Notes under the pieces: generated by a model
Told to the model about the DNA's origin: nothing
Database searches by the model: none
What the model saw: the letters and a program-made list of their open reading frames with translations, nothing else
Position numbers and translations under genes: made by a program
DNA from: Adiantum capillus-veneris
Taxonomy: Eukaryota > Streptophyta > Polypodiopsida > Polypodiales > Pteridaceae
Direction of reading: 5' to 3'
NCBI GenBank assembly: GCA_014529385.2
Contig: CM043945.1
Coordinates: 150,110,241-150,174,240, forward strand
DNA length: 64,000 nt
Part shown: piece after piece, positions 8,946-21,440 of the stretch
Layout: the number at the start of each line of letters is the position of its first letter
Position numbering within the stretch: position 1 is the stretch's first letter

Positions 8946-10100
8946 AAGACTCTTCGCTTTGCCTTGTCTAACTGGATGGGTCTATTTCTCCCACCTTGGA
9001 GCCTCTTTGCTTTGCCTTCTTTGAATGGATGGTTCATATAGTAATTGATGACAACACCAGCACTCCTAATGATCACGCGCATTGGAACTGGCCCAGCTAC
9101 GTTTTCCTTGGCCACTTCAACTTTCAGATTATCTGGACACTGCATTGCAAAGTGTTCATATTTTCCACAAGTGTAGTAGATAAAATTACGTACGGTAACG
9201 TCAGCTCTACCTCTACCTCCACCAATTTTTTTCTTGATAGCATGGTTCACTTGTTCTAGAATTGCCATACCTATCATGAAAACATATTTTCCTTCCTTGA
9301 AATGATGCATTTTGATTTGCAATTATCCATAAGTATTCCATACGTGCATTGGCAACATTCATTGGACCTATGCTCCTTTGATTGGAATTTTGTACACGAG
9401 GTCTATACTTTTTGTACCAAAGATCTGGTCTTGCATATCTCAAATCTTTGCTTGGATAGCACCTCAATCCTTTTAGTCAAATATCTCTTTTTCTTGTTCT
9501 TAGTCGTGTCTTTTGAATCTCTATCCAAAGAGTTGGAACTGGTTCTGGATACTTTAGGAGATGATTCACTCGAACTAGAACTCTCTTTCCCTTTTTCACC
9601 CTTCTCTTTCTTAGCTTGTTTCTCTATTTCAAATCTCTTTCCACCAAATCGTTAAAATTTCAAGTTGGTGATGGTACCTCCTGTTCTCTTAATTTCTTGC
9701 TTATGAACCCACTCAAAAACCATGCACACATGCATTTCTATTATGGTGGCTCATTCAACTGCATGATCAGTTCCTTGATTTTCTCCACATAACTCCTAAT
9801 ACACAGCCTACCTTGTTTGATTTTGTCCAATTCACAAAAAAATTATTCTTGTAATTTTCACTATACTTCAACAAGAAGCCTTCTTCATCTTATTGTAAGT
9901 TCTAAGCTTTCAAGGTAGGTAATGGTAGTACCATTTCCTTGTTGCATCCTTTATACTCTACCTAGTCATCCTCATCAATGTTATTCATATCACCATACTA
10001 CTCAAAGGCTTGTATATGGACATTTGGATCATTCTTTTGGTTGCCTTTAAAAGTGGAAAACACAATTTTTAGATCACTGGATCGTTCATCATCTTTGGCT
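8946..10100 (-). pseudogene. Gypsy gag remnant, right half of the element split by E2
   Basis: On the minus strand from about 10090 it reads FKGNQKNDPNVHIQAFE, matching FKGGKKDDLDVHIQTFK at the gag start of E7. CELDKIKQGRLCIRSYVEKI follows near 9840, a retrotransposon gag segment again shared with E7 (CELDKIKQGKLSV). At 9322-8946 come MQIKMHHFKEGKYVFMIG and a degenerate zinc knuckle YYTCGKYEHFAMQCP, in which the first Cys is Tyr, then NRPIQLDKAKRRVLE running up to the E2 target site. Several stops and a frameshift around 9250-9320 are present. 10101-10376 shows no further recognisable domain. Confidence 0.72.
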
Positions 10101-10376
10101 TTATGATAATTTGATTCTTTTTCCTATGTATAGATCTATCATTGTGATCTAGTTTCGTCTCCCGATGTCTATGCTTGCTAGTAAGCAAGATGGTGATTTG
10201 TATGTCAGGCCACTATCCTTTTGTTGAGAGTTATTTTTTGAGTGTTGCTATACTACATGAGTGTGATTTTTGTTAGTGCAATTTTTTTGCTAGGAAGATT
10301 AAACTATAAAATGCTTACTAGGAGGGGTTAGTTTGAAACTGTATTCAACAACATTGGTTGATTCACACAACTATTT

Positions 10377-10595
10377 GTTGGAAATAGGGTTGTAGGGAAA
10401 CACACACAGCTTCGTCTTCTCAAGGCACGCAATAGAGAGTAGTATTACTTAGTGTGCAATGAGAAGATAAGTTAGCCCTAAAATGATGGGCATATATACA
10501 ATGCACGAGGTAGAAAAACATCCTAGTGAGGGAAACAAATGCCTTGGTGGTCCTAAGTGTGTTTACACACATCACTACACATATGTATGGTAAGA
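10377..10595 (-). repeat. E3 3' LTR (left)
   Basis: Starts TGTTGGAAATAGGG and ends near GGTAAGA (GGTAACA in the other LTRs of the family). It has about 38 bp (TAGAGAGTAGTATTACTTAG region) that the right LTR lacks but E6's LTR keeps, so the right LTR carries the deletion. Confidence 0.85.
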
Positions 10596-10671
10596 AATCC
10601 GCTCGAGAGTGATGCAGTGAATGAGAGCTGGCACATAGAGTATAGGGAAGTGCCATGCCCTAAGGACATGA

Positions 10672-11287
10672 TCAGTCCACAAAGGGGAATAAGCCCAAAG
10701 CTTTGCAAAAATCTTTGAACTTCTTACAAGACAATGCCTTTGTAAAAAGATATGCCAGGGTGTCCTATGTTGGCACATAAGTTAAGCTGATCTCTCTTGC
10801 TGAGAGCCTCTCCATGACATAGTGATAATGCACCTCAATGTTCTTTGTGCAAGCATGAAAAATTGGGCTCCTTGCAACTGCCAACATGCTCTAACTCTCA
10901 GTGTAGATGATATTGGCATGTCCAACACCCAAATAAGCCATAAGGCATTTGAGCCATACACACTCAACCATAGCTATGAAGACTACCCTGTACTTAGCCT
11001 CACAACTGGAAGTAGCCACAATAGGTTCCTTCTTGCTCAACCATGATATGCATGATTTGTCAAACATGAAACAAAAACCACTCATGAACACTTGTGTGTC
11101 ATAACAACCAGCCCAATTCGAGTCCAAAAAAGCATGTAAATCTGGTGTCAATGATCCCCCCTTGGGATCAAACAACCCAAGATGTAAAGTGCCACTCAAG
11201 TAGCAAAAGATCCTCTTGATAGCTTGCTAATGCTTAGACCCTAGGCTATGCATAAATTTGTTGACTTTTGAGACTACAAACTGAATA
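10672..11287 (-). pseudogene. E3 RNase H domain fused to the deletion breakpoint
   Basis: Minus-strand reading gives SGTLHLGLFDPKGGSL, DLHAFLDSNWAGCYD, SGFCFMFDKSCISWLSKKE, TSSCEAKY and, after a TAG near 10891, MLAVARSPIFHACTKNIEVHYHYV down to a TGA at 10672. This is the copia RNase H including its C-terminal part. That C-terminal part is missing in E6, so E3 preserves the only copy of the family's 3' end here. Upstream the sequence jumps at about 11287 from the start of RNase H directly to the linker after integrase. Confidence 0.82.
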
Positions 11288-12348
11288 TAGGCTGATTTTT
11301 GATGTTTTCAAAAACTCCATAGGCTATACATTTGCCTCATTTGAATTTACACTCAAATTTCCACCATTGAAAAGAGGAAACAAACTATCATAAAATTTCT
11401 TGTGATCTTACCTTGCTATCTCTAGTACATGACAGCAAGGGCTGTGAGCAGAACCTTTGACAAACACAATATCCCACGAAACCAAGATACGCTTTGTTTG
11501 CAAAGGGTACAACATGTAACCTTTGCTTTCAATACTATAACCAACAAAAGTACATTTGACAACCTTAGCATCCAATTTTTTGTGTTGCGTTTGTGGCACT
11601 AAAGCATAAGACAAACAACCAAAAACGCGCATATGATCAATGATGGCTTTTGTCATGCCATGCTTCATATGGAGTCATAGGCTGCAAAGATTTCATAGGA
11701 CACCTGTTAAGTACATAAGTAGCACACATGATGGCCTTAAGCCAAAACGCATGTGGCAAAGCTTGACTCTTGACCATACATTGTGCCATCTTCGTAAGCA
11801 AGCTGTTTTTCCTTTTAGCAACACCATTTTTCTGAGGTGTATATGGCATCAGTTGTATGTTGGTGTTTTATCCCACGACTAGCCAAAAATGCATTAAACT
11901 CATGAGACATATACTCCCCCCCTCAATCTAAACGGAGGGTGCCTATATTACATTTAGAGACATTTTTAGCCATAGCCAAAAATTGCTTGAAGCACATAAA
12001 CACTTCGGACTTAGCTTTAAGCGGATACACAGATGCATGCATGGAGTAGTCATCAATGAACGTCACATAGTAAAGGTAATTGCACAAGGATGGAGTTTGC
12101 ATAGGCCCACAAACATCACTATACACAAGTTGCAATCTGCATGTGGCCCTAACCAAACCATCCTTTGAAAATTTCAAATGTTGTATCTTACCCAAAATAC
12201 AGCCTTCACAAACATGCTTCATAGGCGCTTCAAGAGGCGGCAAAGAAGCAACCATATCATATTTCTGCAAATGCAGCAAACTAGCAAAATTCAGATGCCC
12301 AAAACGTGCATGCCAAAGTTTTTTATACGAAATAGCCTTCAAATCCAC
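11288..12348 (-). pseudogene. E3 pre-integrase and integrase
   Basis: Reads LWHARFGHLNFASLL and CEGCILGKIQHLKF (HHCC finger), YSDVCGPMQTPSL, YYVTFIDDYS, then a break at about 11923-11880 where the second catalytic Asp region should be (LRLD remains). It continues MPYTPQKNGVAKRKNSL, where the catalytic Glu position (usually NGVxER) reads Ala-Lys. Then APHAFWLKA, CATYVLNRCP and HMRVFGCLSYALVP. Three frames are used, so the enzyme is dead. The order and sequence match E6 closely. Confidence 0.82.
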
Positions 12349-12408
12349 AATTGCATTTGCAAAATTTTGCCCATACTTGTCATACCAAGTGAGCTTATAT
12401 AGCTCATG

Positions 12409-13800
12409 TCATAAAATGCCAGATGCAACAATTTCATCACCGAAAGTGAGATCATGAACTATACATTTGACATCCACAATTTTGACAAGAAGAATAAGTC
12501 TAGCAAGTACAAATATAGAAAAAAGGTTCTTTTTGAACCCAGGTACATAAAGTGCATCAACAAGTGTGAAAGAACCACCATTTGCAGCAGCCAACACAAT
12601 CTTTTCAACTCCCTTTACTAGATAAGAGGCATTGTTGGCACAAATGACTGTATTCTCATGAGGGACATCCTCAAGAGAGGTAAACAAGTCATGATGAGAG
12701 GTAATGTGATTTGTAGCACCACTGTCAAAGTACCACACATGAGAATCTGTAGCAACTGACGTACCTCCATCATGGATAGAAGGATCATAAGTTCACTCTA
12801 CACTAAAAGGCCATTCTGCACCTACATCAACATCATAATATCCTTTCACAGAAGACTCCACAATAGCTGCACTTGTAGTGGAACCAGCCTCTTTCTTCTT
12901 AGCCTCTTTTGCCTTCAATTTTGGGCACTGCTTAATCAGGTGGTCATTAGCTTTACAATAATGGCAACACTTCTTCTTTTTGCCCTTGTCACCAGAATTC
13001 CCAGTTGAAGTGCTACCAGTAGAAGCATTCGGAGCAGGTGATTTTCCACTCGTAGAGAGAAGTTGCTACATTGTTGTTACCACTTTTTCTTTGAGCGGCA
13101 ATAAGGGCCTATTCAACTCCATGCTGTTTAGCCTTGTTTTTTTCTTAAAAGTGACTCTTGCAATAGCAATGTGCATAATGGATCAAACTTGACAACTTTA
13201 GGATTTCCTTGGGTCATAAGTCTCCAAGTACTAACAAAAGTCTAGGAAGAATCTGACAAAGCATCAAGAACAATCTACACAAGGGAGCTGTCAGAAACAA
13301 CTTTGCCCGTAGAAATAAGTTGCTCATTAATATCCTTGATACTAGCAAGGAAAGTGTCCATTTCATCTTCCTCATGCATAATCTTTGACTCCAGCTCGTT
13401 ACACAGCAATGCAATTTTAGCCTCATTGCGACTTGCATAAAGACCAACCATAATATACCAAGGTTGTTTTGTAGATTTAGATGAACAAATGTGAAGGGCA
13501 ATACTGCACTTCATAGATAATGCAATCAATGCATGAGTCTATGCATCTCTAACATCCCAAGGACCTTGCTCAACCGTAGGCAAAACAACTCTAGGAGCAA
13601 CGATTTTGCCACCACCAAAACCTGCAGCATCCTCAACATTGCCTATATCCATAGAACCAGGTATATCAATGCCCCGCACAACGTTCCAAACTCCCTTCGA
13701 CACAAGAACATGCTGCATCATGTAAGCCCACAGGTAATTGTCCCCACCCAATTTATCCTTAGGCAAACATCTTGAACACATTTGTTTTGTTGTCAGCCAT
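12409..13800 (-). pseudogene. E3 Gag and protease
   Basis: The start ATG is at 13800-13798 (MADNKTNVFKMFA), equivalent to MADNNN in E6; a frameshift follows within 15 codons. Gag continues LGGDNYLWAYMMQHVLVSKG, then NELESKIMHEEDEMDTFLAS. The CCHC knuckle CHYCKANDHLIKQC is at about 12975-12925. Protease WYFDSGATNHIT (12738 downward) keeps the DSG triad, followed by LVDALYVPGFKKNL. The frame is broken several times between these parts. Confidence 0.8.
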
Positions 13801-14091
13801 GGCGAGTGCCTGCATTTGATGTGAAAACTGCTCAAAAAGAGGAATAATGAAGCAAGACCAATACGTGATGTATCGCACAACCCGTAGAAGACTGTAAGTA
13901 GCATAATGTAAAAAATGACAATGATAGAATTTTTTCACAAAATGACAAAATTACCTGCGTAATGAGCTCAAATGGAAAATCTGAGAAGTATTTGTTGACC
14001 TGTTGACGCTCACCAAAGCTCACCAAAATATGAGGACGTGAGCAGGCATGTGCTAGCGATGTTGGCGACTATGCCCAAGAGGACGCAACCT

Positions 14092-14103
14092 GCTCTGATA
14101 CGA
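14092..14103 (-). other. E3 primer-binding site
   Basis: On the minus strand reads TCGTATCAGAGC, one base from the copia site TGGTATCAGAGC, and lies next to the right (5') LTR. Confidence 0.75.
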
Positions 14104-14105
14104 AT

Positions 14106-14286
14106 TGTTGGAAGTAGGTTGCAGGGAAACATACACAACTTGGAGAAGAAGAAGGAAGTTCAAGGCACACAACATCCCTAGAATGATGTGCATATATACA
14201 ATGCACGGGCCTCCTAGTGAAGGAAAAAATGCCCTGAAGGTCCTAAGTGTGTTCACACACATCACTACCACATATGGATGGTAACA
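14106..14286 (-). repeat. E3 5' LTR (right)
   Basis: Starts TGTTGGAAGTAGG and ends GGATGGTAACA; 181 bp because of an internal deletion relative to the left LTR and to E6's LTR. Confidence 0.85.
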
Positions 14287-15054
14287 CTGTTGTAGTCGTT
14301 GTTCTTGAGTGGTATGTATATTGCATTGTGATATGTCCAATGTGTAGGGTAATTATTTGATATGATTTGATAATGTGTAAAGTCTGTCCATATATGATTT
14401 AGCTGTGATTTTTAGATTGTTGTTGGTTAGTTGTTTGGAATTTGGAATTTATGTATTGTCATTATGTTGACAATAGTTTCTTGATGGTTTGATTGTTGAA
14501 GGAAGTCAATGTTGATATCACGTGATACTAAACTTTTATTGATTGAATGAGGATTCAATGATGTGTTGTAAGATATTGTATAGAGTTGTGAAGAATGTTT
14601 GTATGTCTTTGTTGGTAGGTGAACCATATAAGTTGACAATTTTGATTGCTAACTATTAGAAGTAATGCTTCAATAATTTGGTGGTTTATATGCTTGTGTA
14701 ATGATGTGGCTGGTAATTTGTAGTTTTTATTGTAAAATATGATTGTGTTACTTTGTGGTGGATGTGAGATTGCACTGTACAATGGTATTTTGTCTGTTAT
14801 GATTGAGTTGGTGTCCTTGCTTCTTGTAGAAAAATGGTGTTGTTGTAAAGAGGGTGTGCCTTTAAAGCCTCAAAATACTTAGGTAGCGATCTAGTAGTTA
14901 TGATTGTTATTTTATCTCTATTTAAGAAGAGTGGATCTATTGAGAACTGCCATTTTGTTTCTGTAGATAAGCTATGATTTTCTTTTTGTACATGTTGATC
15001 TAGTGAGAAAATTTTATCTTATAACAGTTGCAAGAGGAAAACATGTTCTTTGAT
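14287..15054. other. TG-rich interelement sequence without recognisable genes
   Basis: Simple, T/G-biased sequence. The only frames are short and on the AC-rich strand. It should continue at 35495 beyond E4, since E4 inserted at 15055. Confidence 0.5.
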
Positions 15055-15964
15055 TGGTAGCAGCAAGCTAACCCATGTAACATTTTTCGGGAGCTTTATT
15101 GTAAAAACACTCATTCTTTTGATAAATTGAGAATATTGTAAATCCTATTTGCCAAGTGGATATTGTAATCTATGAGCCAAAGCTATAAGCTTCTAGATTG
15201 TATCAATTTATCCTCACTTTGAGCTCCCAGATGATTAGTTTTGGACCAAAAAACCTTGGCTAAGGTATAAACGCCAATTTTCTAAAGGTATTATTAAGTT
15301 TTTGGATAAGAAATACATAGTGTGATCTAACGATGCTCACTTCTCTCCTTCTCATGCTTCCTTCTCCCTTGTCGTTGTCACATTGTAGCGCCGTCTGTTG
15401 CATTGCAATCACAGGTAAGAGCTCTACCCATTGATGTAAACATATCATGGTAAATCATAGCTTTTGGCGTCACCACAACCCGCGGCCTAATTTCATCATA
15501 ATTAGGAATTTAAGCTAACAAATCACAAAGTAACATAGGTGGGGTATTGGGGCATCATTGCTAAGCATTTAGATGCATTCGGGGTCAGAAACGACTAGGT
15601 CAAAATCTCACTGCTATTAATAATTGCATTTTTTACACTTTATCAAAAGTGAGATTTAAGACCATAAGCATGTGCACTTAGGTCTTATATACTTGTCCTA
15701 GAAGTTTCGTAACATTCATATGTCTTTTGATGCTGTAACGGTCATGTTCTGTTTGCCGATTAGTGACTAGCTTTTGATGACTTAGGCCATTTGAGTGTAG
15801 CTTGTGTTAGATGCGAGTTGTTTATTGTTTTCCAAGAGATTGATACCCTCTTGTAGCCTCTATGCACCAATCAAGTCAGCTTCATCCCATGGGTTGGCAA
15901 TTATGTTCGTGGTTCTCGCTATGTCTGAAATAAGATAAGAGTGATGTTAGGAAACCCGTCCACA
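15055..15964 (+). repeat. E4 5' LTR
   Basis: Starts TGGTAGCAGCAAG and ends CCGTCCACA; TATAAAC at 15266 is a likely TATA. It also contains GTTAATAATTG-like half copies of the leader palindrome. Homologous to 34582-35494 and more distantly to 40914-41837 and 49942-50621. Confidence 0.85.
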
Positions 15965-15986
15965 TTTGGCGTCGTTGTGTCGGGGA
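15965..15986 (+). other. E4 primer-binding site
   Basis: TTTGGCGTCGTTGTGTCGGG is close to the TGGCGCCGTTGCCGGGGA site used by Athila/Tat-type gypsy elements and usually assigned to tRNA-Asp. E11 has a closer form at 50622. Confidence 0.7.
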
Positions 15987-17939
15987 CAAATAGACCTAAA
16001 CTAGGGAAAACAAGAGCGTCTAGTGTAGTTGTCCTTTAACTTCCTCTAGGATCACCTAGAGTTAAACTTTGTCTTTAAAACCACATAGCATAAGAGTGTC
16101 GTCTTTTGTTGTGTAGAGGTAGCTTGGGAGTAGATTGTACTTGCTAAGTACCTTGTAGGATTAGGTTAGGATTTTGAGACTGATTGATGGACAAGACAAG
16201 CCTTAAGATCAACGCTCAGAAAACCATAGAAAACAAGAAAACAATTGTTTGTGGACACCTTCCACAACCCAATTGCAATAGAACCTAGGAGTAAGAGAAG
16301 TAAAATCCAAGGTGGAATCTCAAATGATTGCTCACTCCAAAAGAATCATCTGTGAGTTGTTTATGTGAAGTTGCAAAATTTCATGTCTACGGCTTGAAAC
16401 ATCATCAAAAGACTGTCAACCATTGAAACCGGTTGGAGATTATGCTCATAAAAGTTGTATGAACCAGTGGGTAAGCTCAAGGATGCATTTGAGGTAAATT
16501 TTCAAGAGTTTGCAAAAACTCAGATTATTTACTTTTTTTGAGAATTTAGACCAAATTAAGCTTTGACTTGACTCAGAGGCTTAAAACATATCACAAAAAG
16601 ACTGACCATTGAAAAATTGCAAAAAATGTTCATTTTAGGTCAAAAGTAAATAATCACGATTATTTACTTTTAGCTCAAAATTGATCAAGGTTGATATCAG
16701 AAACTCTATGCATGATTATAAACATCTTTTGTGAAGGCTCATAGAGTTTGGATCACAAAACAGACCAAAAACTTGATATAAACTAAAAAAATCTGTACTG
16801 ATTGTCGAGAAATTGAGTTTTACTTGATAAATCTTGTTCAAATTTGGTGAAACTTGACTCAGAGGCTTAGTTTAAAGTGTTTAACATGTGTGTATGCTCA
16901 GATGATAAAAAATATGCTAAAATTTATCACAAGTAAATAATTGCGATTATTTACTTTTGTTATATTTTCAAACATTTTTGGCCAACCAAGCATACCACAA
17001 GTTCTATCATGTTGTATTGAGCACTCATATCAAATTTGGTAAGATTTAGATCTATAAAGTGAAAATTGTGGCCAATTTTGTAAAGACATTCTAGAGACAC
17101 CAAACTGTTGACAATTTGAGCATGGTTTATCCAAACTTGGTGAAACTTGCTAGGGAGCTTAAGTTGAGTTGCTTTATCTGTTTGTATCAACATGTTGGTA
17201 AAAATTGTTAAAAAATCCCAGAAGTAAATAATTGCGATTATTTATGTCTGCTCCCGAATTGAGATTTTTTGCACAATTGAGTATACCACAAGGTCAAGCA
17301 TATGAAGTAGACTACTCATATCAAATTTGGTGAAATTTGGATCACAAAAGTGAGACTTAAACCAGATTCTTGAAAACCGAGTCTACGGACACTAAACAAA
17401 TGATAACTTGGACAAATCTTGTTCAAACTAAGCAAAACTTGTCCAAAGACTACAACAAGGTGTCTATATGGAAAGACAATTCTAAAAAGTGAGAAAGTTT
17501 GAAAAAAGTAAATAATCAAATTATCACTTTTGAGCCCTAGAGACAAGATTTTGGACTTTTGAGCTTGTACAATGTTAGAACAACATAATACAAGGCCACT
17601 GGTCACGTTTGGGTTCCATCAGATCCAAATTAGTACATGTTAACACAGTTTCTAGGTTGCAGATTAGTCCTTTAGCTCTTTGCAAGGGTAGAATTTGGAA
17701 GTCTCATTTGCTAACTCACTTAACTCAGATTGAAGTGGTATACATAGACCAATCACAATAGTTAGCAAAATTTGTACAGTCTTTGAGATAAAATTGCTAA
17801 CTTGGTTAAAACTGACATATGAACTAGGTTGTAGGTAAAGAATTGGGAGCTTGATAGGAGTTGAATTCAAGTCAAATGGAAAAACGGATAACAATTCAAT
17901 CTGTCGGTAAGTACTCTATCCAGGGCTTAATAAGTCTAT
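15987..17939 (+). other. E4 untranslated leader
   Basis: Nearly 2 kb with no substantial open frame between PBS and gag start. It has diffuse internal repetition (CCAAACTTGGTGAAACTTG-like phrases, GGATCACAAAA, CACAAGGTCAAGCA) and the periodic palindromes listed separately. The leader of E11 (50642-52593) matches it in length and order. Confidence 0.65.
16645..17530. repeat. Periodic palindrome array in the E4 leader
   Basis: 24-bp palindromes at 16645-16668, 16932-16955, 17223-17246 and 17507-17530, spaced 287, 291 and 284 bp. The shared core is AATAAT-N4-ATTATT; centres are CACG, TGCG, TGCG and, in the last, a damaged form. A half copy lies at about 16522-16536. The same arrangement occurs in E11 at 51316-52197. 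Confidence 0.85.
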
Positions 17940-20900
17940 ATGAACCTTAGATTTGGTCGTATACTAGAAAATCAAGGAATATTTGGAGAGACCGCTAGTA
18001 GGGTATCCACTGAAGAGAGTGTGAATCAAGGAGATCAATTGGGCACTATCTTTGAAGAAATCCCAGACACTTATTCCAACTCAACATCTGAAATGTCTTC
18101 TTATTCGAGTTAGTCAGGAACCAGAACGACAATGCGATATAAGCACATACTCACCTTTTATAAGACTAATGTCCATGGAGCTCAGGTTTACTTGGATCCT
18201 AATAAAGAGTATGCCATTCGCATTGATGACCATGACATAGAGTTTGAAGAGGAAATAAGGGCAAACAAACAAGGAAAATGCATATGGATAAAAACGGGAC
18301 TCAATATGTAAAAGTTGAAAATCCTGATGTGATAGACAAATGGGGGTTAGAAATGAATACAATAATTCCGGATATGGCAGCAAAAGAAGGTCTATCGACT
18401 TTAGAATTTGAGGGATACGATTAAGTTGATTTGAAACCTTTGAAACGGCTTAGCACTGATAATCCTAGGATTGGAGTGTATTGTTGGGAGAATAGGAACA
18501 TCAAGGATCTTTTATGGACCTCTCATGCCAAATCATGGCAGTTAACACCCATGAAGATCATCTATATCTTCAAGATCAAAGACAAAGGGTTCAAGAGATC
18601 TACCATCTTACCTATTTAGGGATTGCTATGACAATAACTTTCTTATGATGAGTCCTGAGGAGGTAGAACAGATTGGTTTGAAGGACTCGAGACATGACCA
18701 ACTGCCAGAAGAGTTGGAGCTGAGCCAAACAGACGTGTCAGACCAGCTAATTTTAAAAAATGGGTCAAAAAATACAGTGGATCCATATAACTACTTAGCA
18801 AGCATCAAGCAAGTGCTAAGAGCATAACGCAAATTTGATTTTCACACTTAGTTTTAGGGATTTGGAATGACATTAGAAGGAAAAGCTTTGACATGGTTCT
18901 AAAACATTCCACCAAGGTCAATCATGGATTTAAATACACGAGCTCATAAATTTGTAGCTGCATGTTTAGAAATGGGGATCAAACATAACACGGTAGCTCA
19001 AATCTATAGCTTCAAACATAAACAAGGTGAGTCTGTTAGGGATTGTGCAACTAGGATGAAGCAATACATTGCAAGATGCCCAGAATTAGAAATACCAGCA
19101 GAAGAAAGATTAGTGTCATTATTTCTAGAGGGATTGGTAAACAAAGAACTTCATGCTATATTGTATAGCAAGAAGCATTCGACCCTAGAAGAGTGTGTAT
19201 CAGATGCTATTGACTTGGGAGACAATTGTGATATTTTCAATGAAGAAGATGTCTCTAAGGATACTCCAGAGTGAGAAAACAACATCCACAAAACCAACAC
19301 AAGTGGGAGCAGTTGCTGCAGCACCACTCACAACCATAGAAGACATGCTCAAAAGGATGAACGAGATGATGAATAATATGCAGAAAGCTCCTATGAGAGG
19401 ACTTGGGCAAGGGATACCTCAACAGGGACAACCAATTAGGCCGCAAAAATGGTGTGCTATTGAGAGTAAATGGACAAACCATGAGACCAATGAGTGCTAT
19501 TATTGACCAAAGTACGATGGAAATGTTCAATATTTGCCTATGAGGCCACAAGGACAACCATGTGCAGATATCAGCCTAATATGGCCCCAGTACAAAGACC
19601 AATGATGGGTATGGAAAGACCACAACTAGTGCTGGGTCAACAACCTCCATATCCTGGGCATAATGTAGTGCCTGTAAAGTACATGCATTCAGAAGGAGTC
19701 ATAGATGAACAAGCATTAGTGCCTATTACACCTTATGTTGAGCCTAGTCCATCTACTATAATGGTAGAAGAAGAGTGGTATAATTCACATCCACCTTCAA
19801 TGGAAGAACCTGTGACTTATGCTACACCAAAGCTTACACCAATGTACTTTGTAGCTAATCAAGGTGTTAGATCCGCAATGATAATACCCATGATTAAGCC
19901 AAAACTAGAAACTACCATAATTGTGGTGCTGATGATCATTGGAAAAATGAATGCCTAGAACCTGACAAGAACATTAAGCCAGTTGAAGCTTTTTGTACAC
20001 AATGTTGCAAAAAGGGTGGACACTTCCTTGAAGACTGTCCAAAAAATGTGTTAAACAAGGGAAAACCAGTGGTGAATGTAGTCCAAGTGATACCTAGTAG
20101 CTCTTCATAAAGTGAACCTATTGTCCCAATCAAGGTGATCACTAGAGCCCAAGCTAAGAAAAAGGAACATAACTCCTTTGATGAATCAAAAAATACTAAA
20201 AATTCCTCTCAAAAAACCAAGGAAAGAAGAAGTCAAAGGTATGAGATGAGGAAACAGAAACAAAAGGATGAAATTGAGAAAAAAGCCAAAAAACTATTCT
20301 GAGAAAAAATGAAAGAAAATGAAAGTGAAATCAAGGAAACCACAATAAAATCTGGAGGATCAATTTTGGTAGACAAAATTTTTGAGCCAATCAATGCAGC
20401 CTTGGAAGCTTTCCAGGCGGGACTTAAAGCAAGCCAAAACATGGAAAACAAATGGAAAAACTATCCTTCTCCAGATATGGAAGTAACTAAGCTTAAAGCT
20501 TATCAAAATTTGGTAAGAATTACTCAAGAGATGCTAGAAAAACAAAAACCCCAGCTTGAGAGTATAGCAAAACCTGAGGAGCTTGTGGTAGAAACCAATA
20601 AAGAGAAATCCAAAGTGGTGGTAGAACCCCTCCTTGAAACTAAAGAACCAAAACTCATAGTGCCTGACAGTGAAGATGCTTTTGATGGAATTCCATTTGT
20701 GAAGAAAGACTGGCCAGGACATTTATGGGAAAAAGTGAGAGAGATTAATGATGGGAGCATAACTTTGAAATCAACTCCTATAGCGGAAGTCTGGTTAGAC
20801 AATTTACCTCCTGATATGGACATTGATATACAATCTTTGTATGGGGATTGCGGTTTTGAAGCATCGGGAATGTATAAACCATTGAATCTAAAAACACTAC

Positions 20901-21071
20901 CCTCTTACTTAGGAGACAAACCAAGATGAGTCCATAGTGTGCAAAACCACTCAGGTAAAAAGAGCGGAACAGATTCTAGAGGTAGAGAACATCCATTCAA
21001 TCATGTCTACACCCATTCAATGTACTCTTACCTTGGGAGAACTGTTAAAAATCAGCCCATATTTATGGAAT
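17940..21071 (+). pseudogene. E4 gag region, broken in several places
   Basis: ATG at 17940 (MNLRFGRILENQGIFGET) corresponds to the gag start of E11 at 52594. Segments in order: an N-terminal domain with MRYKHIL and GAQVYLDPN; the Gag core at 18924-19270, including QIYSFKHKQGESVRDCATRM and AEERLVSLFLEGLVNKELHA; a Pro/Gln/Met-rich linker; two zinc knuckles near 19910-20040 (the first with its first Cys changed to Tyr, NCGADDHWKNEC; the second intact, CTQCCKKGGHFLEDC); a Lys-rich coiled segment; and an acidic C-terminal part at 20309-20929. Homology to E11 ends at 21071, just before where E11's protease begins. Stops and frameshifts are spread throughout. Confidence 0.78.
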
Positions 21072-21301
21072 CTATACTAATAGATAAAGGGGGAGGGAAT
21101 TCCGGCCCCTCCCCCGGACACGTGGCGTGAGCTGATGCAACCGGCTCCTCCCCTCTCCCACATGTAGGCAACTGCTTCCTCCGGTAGCCTTTCAGGCAAG
21201 TGTGCCCTGCATGACATGACAGTGGACAAGTGAGCTGGCTCAGTGTTCAGGCAAGAGTACTCGCACATTGTGTTGGTGTGTGCCACTGTGCATGTGCGCG
21301 A

Positions 21302-21440
<139 letters not shown>

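Larger units (their letters stand above)
10377..14286 (-). mobile_element. E3: short-LTR Ty1/copia element with RT deleted
   Basis: Short LTRs at 10377-10595 and 14106-14286, both starting TGTTGGAA. Flanking 5-mers are CTATT and CTGTT, a likely target duplication with one change. A tRNA-Met-type PBS abuts the right LTR on the minus strand, so transcription runs right to left. Gag, CCHC, protease, pre-integrase, integrase and RNase H are recognisable. The whole RT is missing through a clean deletion at about 11287. E6 (23669-28127) is the same family and keeps the RT. Frameshifts and stops throughout make it non-autonomous. Confidence 0.88.

Noticed and set aside
16645-17530. CRISPR-like array because of regularly spaced palindromes
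   Set aside because: Spacing is about 285 bp, the intervals are themselves related to one another, and the setting is a plant retrotransposon leader.
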